Shown here one piece after another: positions 63,160-64,000 of a stretch of DNA of 64,000 nt (positions within the stretch are counted from its first letter, which is position 1; each line of letters begins with the position of its first letter). This stretch comes from Roseomonas acroporae (lineage in GTDB: Bacteria > Pseudomonadota > Alphaproteobacteria > Acetobacterales > Acetobacteraceae). Location: the NCBI RefSeq assembly GCF_023223525.1, contig NZ_JALPRX010000026.1:40175-104174 (forward strand), in the 5' to 3' direction. Below the pieces are notes generated by a model. It did no database searches. It was not told the DNA's origin and saw only the letters and a program-made list of their open reading frames with translations. The translations under genes were made by a program, and so were the position numbers.

Positions 63160-64000
63160 ATGCCGGCAATCCGTCCCGAGCCCGTGCTGGACGCCCTCTA
63201 CGCCGCCGCCGCCGATCCCGCCGGCTGGCCCGCCGCGCTCGCGGCCCTGGCCGACCATGTCGGCGCCGGCAGCGCGATGCTGGTCCGCAACGCCCCGGCC
63301 GGACGGCACAGCACGCTGCTCGCCGTGCGGACGCGGGAAGACCTCGACGACCTCTACCTCCGTCGGCATGTCTGGAACCCGTGGACCCGCGGCGCGGGCC
63401 GGGTGCCGCCCAGCCGGGTGGTCGCGGCCAGCGCCGTCGCGGACTGGGACATGGTCCGCCGCACCGAATTCCATGCCGACATCCTGCATCCCCAGGGCAT
63501 CCGGGACATGCTCTTCGTGACCCATGCCGGCTTCGCGGCGGAAGGCGCGGTCGGCGGCATCAGCGTCTCGCTCGACGCGCGCCAGGCCGACCGGGTGGGG
63601 GCCGCCTCCCGCTGTCTCCAGCGTCTGGCTCCGCACCTCTCCCGCGCGCTGGACCTGTCGCGCCGCTTCGCCGCCCGCGACCGGGGCAGCCGGCAACTTG
63701 CCGCCCTGCTGGATCTGCTGCCGGGCGCCGCCCTGCTGCTGGACCCGCGCGGCCGCGTCTCGCACGCCAACCCGGCGGCCGCCGCGCTGCTGCGCCAGGG
63801 CGACGGCCTGACCGTGACGCGGGAGGGTGGGCTGCGCCCCGCCGCCGCCCTGCCGGCCGAGAATGCCGCGCTGACGCGCCGGATCGCCCGCGCCCTGGCC
63901 GTGGCGGCCGGCGATCCGGTCGAGCCGGGCGGCCCCCTGTGCCTGACCCGGCCGGGGCGCGGGCCCCCCCCCCGCCGGGCGGGGGGGGCGCGGCCCCGCC
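63160..64000 (+). CDS. PAS-containing LuxR-type regulator, N-terminal part
   Basis: The open frame starts MPAIRPEPVLDALYAAAADP at an ATG with GGCAGGGAG upstream and runs off the window. About 280 residues are visible: a sensor region (RRHVWNPWTRGAGRVPPSRV) and a PAS-like segment (LLDLLPGAALLLDPRGRVSHANPAA). This pattern is typical of LuxR-HTH regulators whose HTH would lie beyond the edge. The last ~40 bases are C and G homopolymer runs and their reading frame should not be trusted. Confidence 0.7.
   Translation, partial: MPAIRPEPVLDALYAAAADPAGWPAALAALADHVGAGSAMLVRNAPAGRHSTLLAVRTREDLDDLYLRRHVWNPWTRGAGRVPPSRVVAASAVADWDMVRRTEFHADILHPQGIRDMLFVTHAGFAAEGAVGGISVSLDARQADRVGAASRCLQRLAPHLSRALDLSRRFAARDRGSRQLAALLDLLPGAALLLDPRGRVSHANPAAAALLRQGDGLTVTREGGLRPAAALPAENAALTRRIARALAVAAGDPVEPGGPLCLTRPGRGPPPRRAGGARPR

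Overview
The window looks like chromosomal DNA of a very GC-rich alphaproteobacterium, most likely an Acetobacteraceae member of the Roseomonas type. This is inference from base composition, the protein families, and the mix of LIV-type transporters and catabolic enzymes; no 16S gene is present. Genes are dense, use ATG, GTG and TTG starts, and nearly every gene has long shadow frames on the other strand.

Left part (1-9.3 kb): uraD (ureide pathway), an FAD monooxygenase, an orphan GAF-PAS histidine kinase, and a probable aromatic-degradation operon (MFS transporter, acyl-CoA-dehydrogenase-like flavin monooxygenase, VOC protein) divergent from a TetR regulator. Mobile island (9.6-16.94 kb): 31-bp direct repeats bound a 7.3-kb element with a tyrosine integrase, a serine recombinase, a RepA-like AAA ATPase and several unknown proteins. 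It is inserted in the 3' end of a tRNA-Thr(GGU) gene. That tRNA gene is itself interrupted in the anticodon loop by a 235-nt group I intron.

Middle (17.5-36 kb): two M16 peptidase-like genes, pgi, mutL with an endonuclease motif, a FecCD/FecE-type metal-chelate transporter pair, and a long operon that couples an ABC transporter (binding protein, LivH, fused LivM-LivG, LivF) to two mandelate-racemase-subgroup dehydratases and an SDR, probably for uptake and breakdown of a sugar acid or similar carboxylate. A TPR protein follows.

The most notable locus is 36.5-41.7 kb: rtcB (RNA ligase), rsr (bacterial Ro60, TROVE plus vWA) and two paralogous YrlA-type Y RNAs, all on the minus strand. Each Y RNA has a circularly permuted tRNA-like core (T arm, acceptor stem closed by a 4-nt loop, D arm) enclosed by a terminal stem that carries a conserved GGTTAYC motif, and each has the same promoter layout and a shared early-transcript element. 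tag (3-methyladenine glycosylase) lies between the two Y RNAs. A third Y-like hairpin and a 26-codon ORF with a strong ribosome binding site precede rsr. A small XRE regulator diverges from the outer Y RNA. Together this is an RNA quality-control and repair module.

Right part (41.7-64 kb): a dipeptide-type binding protein with a TrmB-like regulator, Sir2, several alpha/beta hydrolases, an alcohol dehydrogenase plus metallo-beta-lactamase pair, two SDRs, and core genes rho, a DUF533 gene, class II DAHP synthase, nicotinate phosphoribosyltransferase, an amidase and rpsD. A PAS/LuxR-type regulator runs off the right edge, where the last bases look unreliable. A ~190-bp palindrome-rich repeat occurs twice (36.3 and 58.3 kb).
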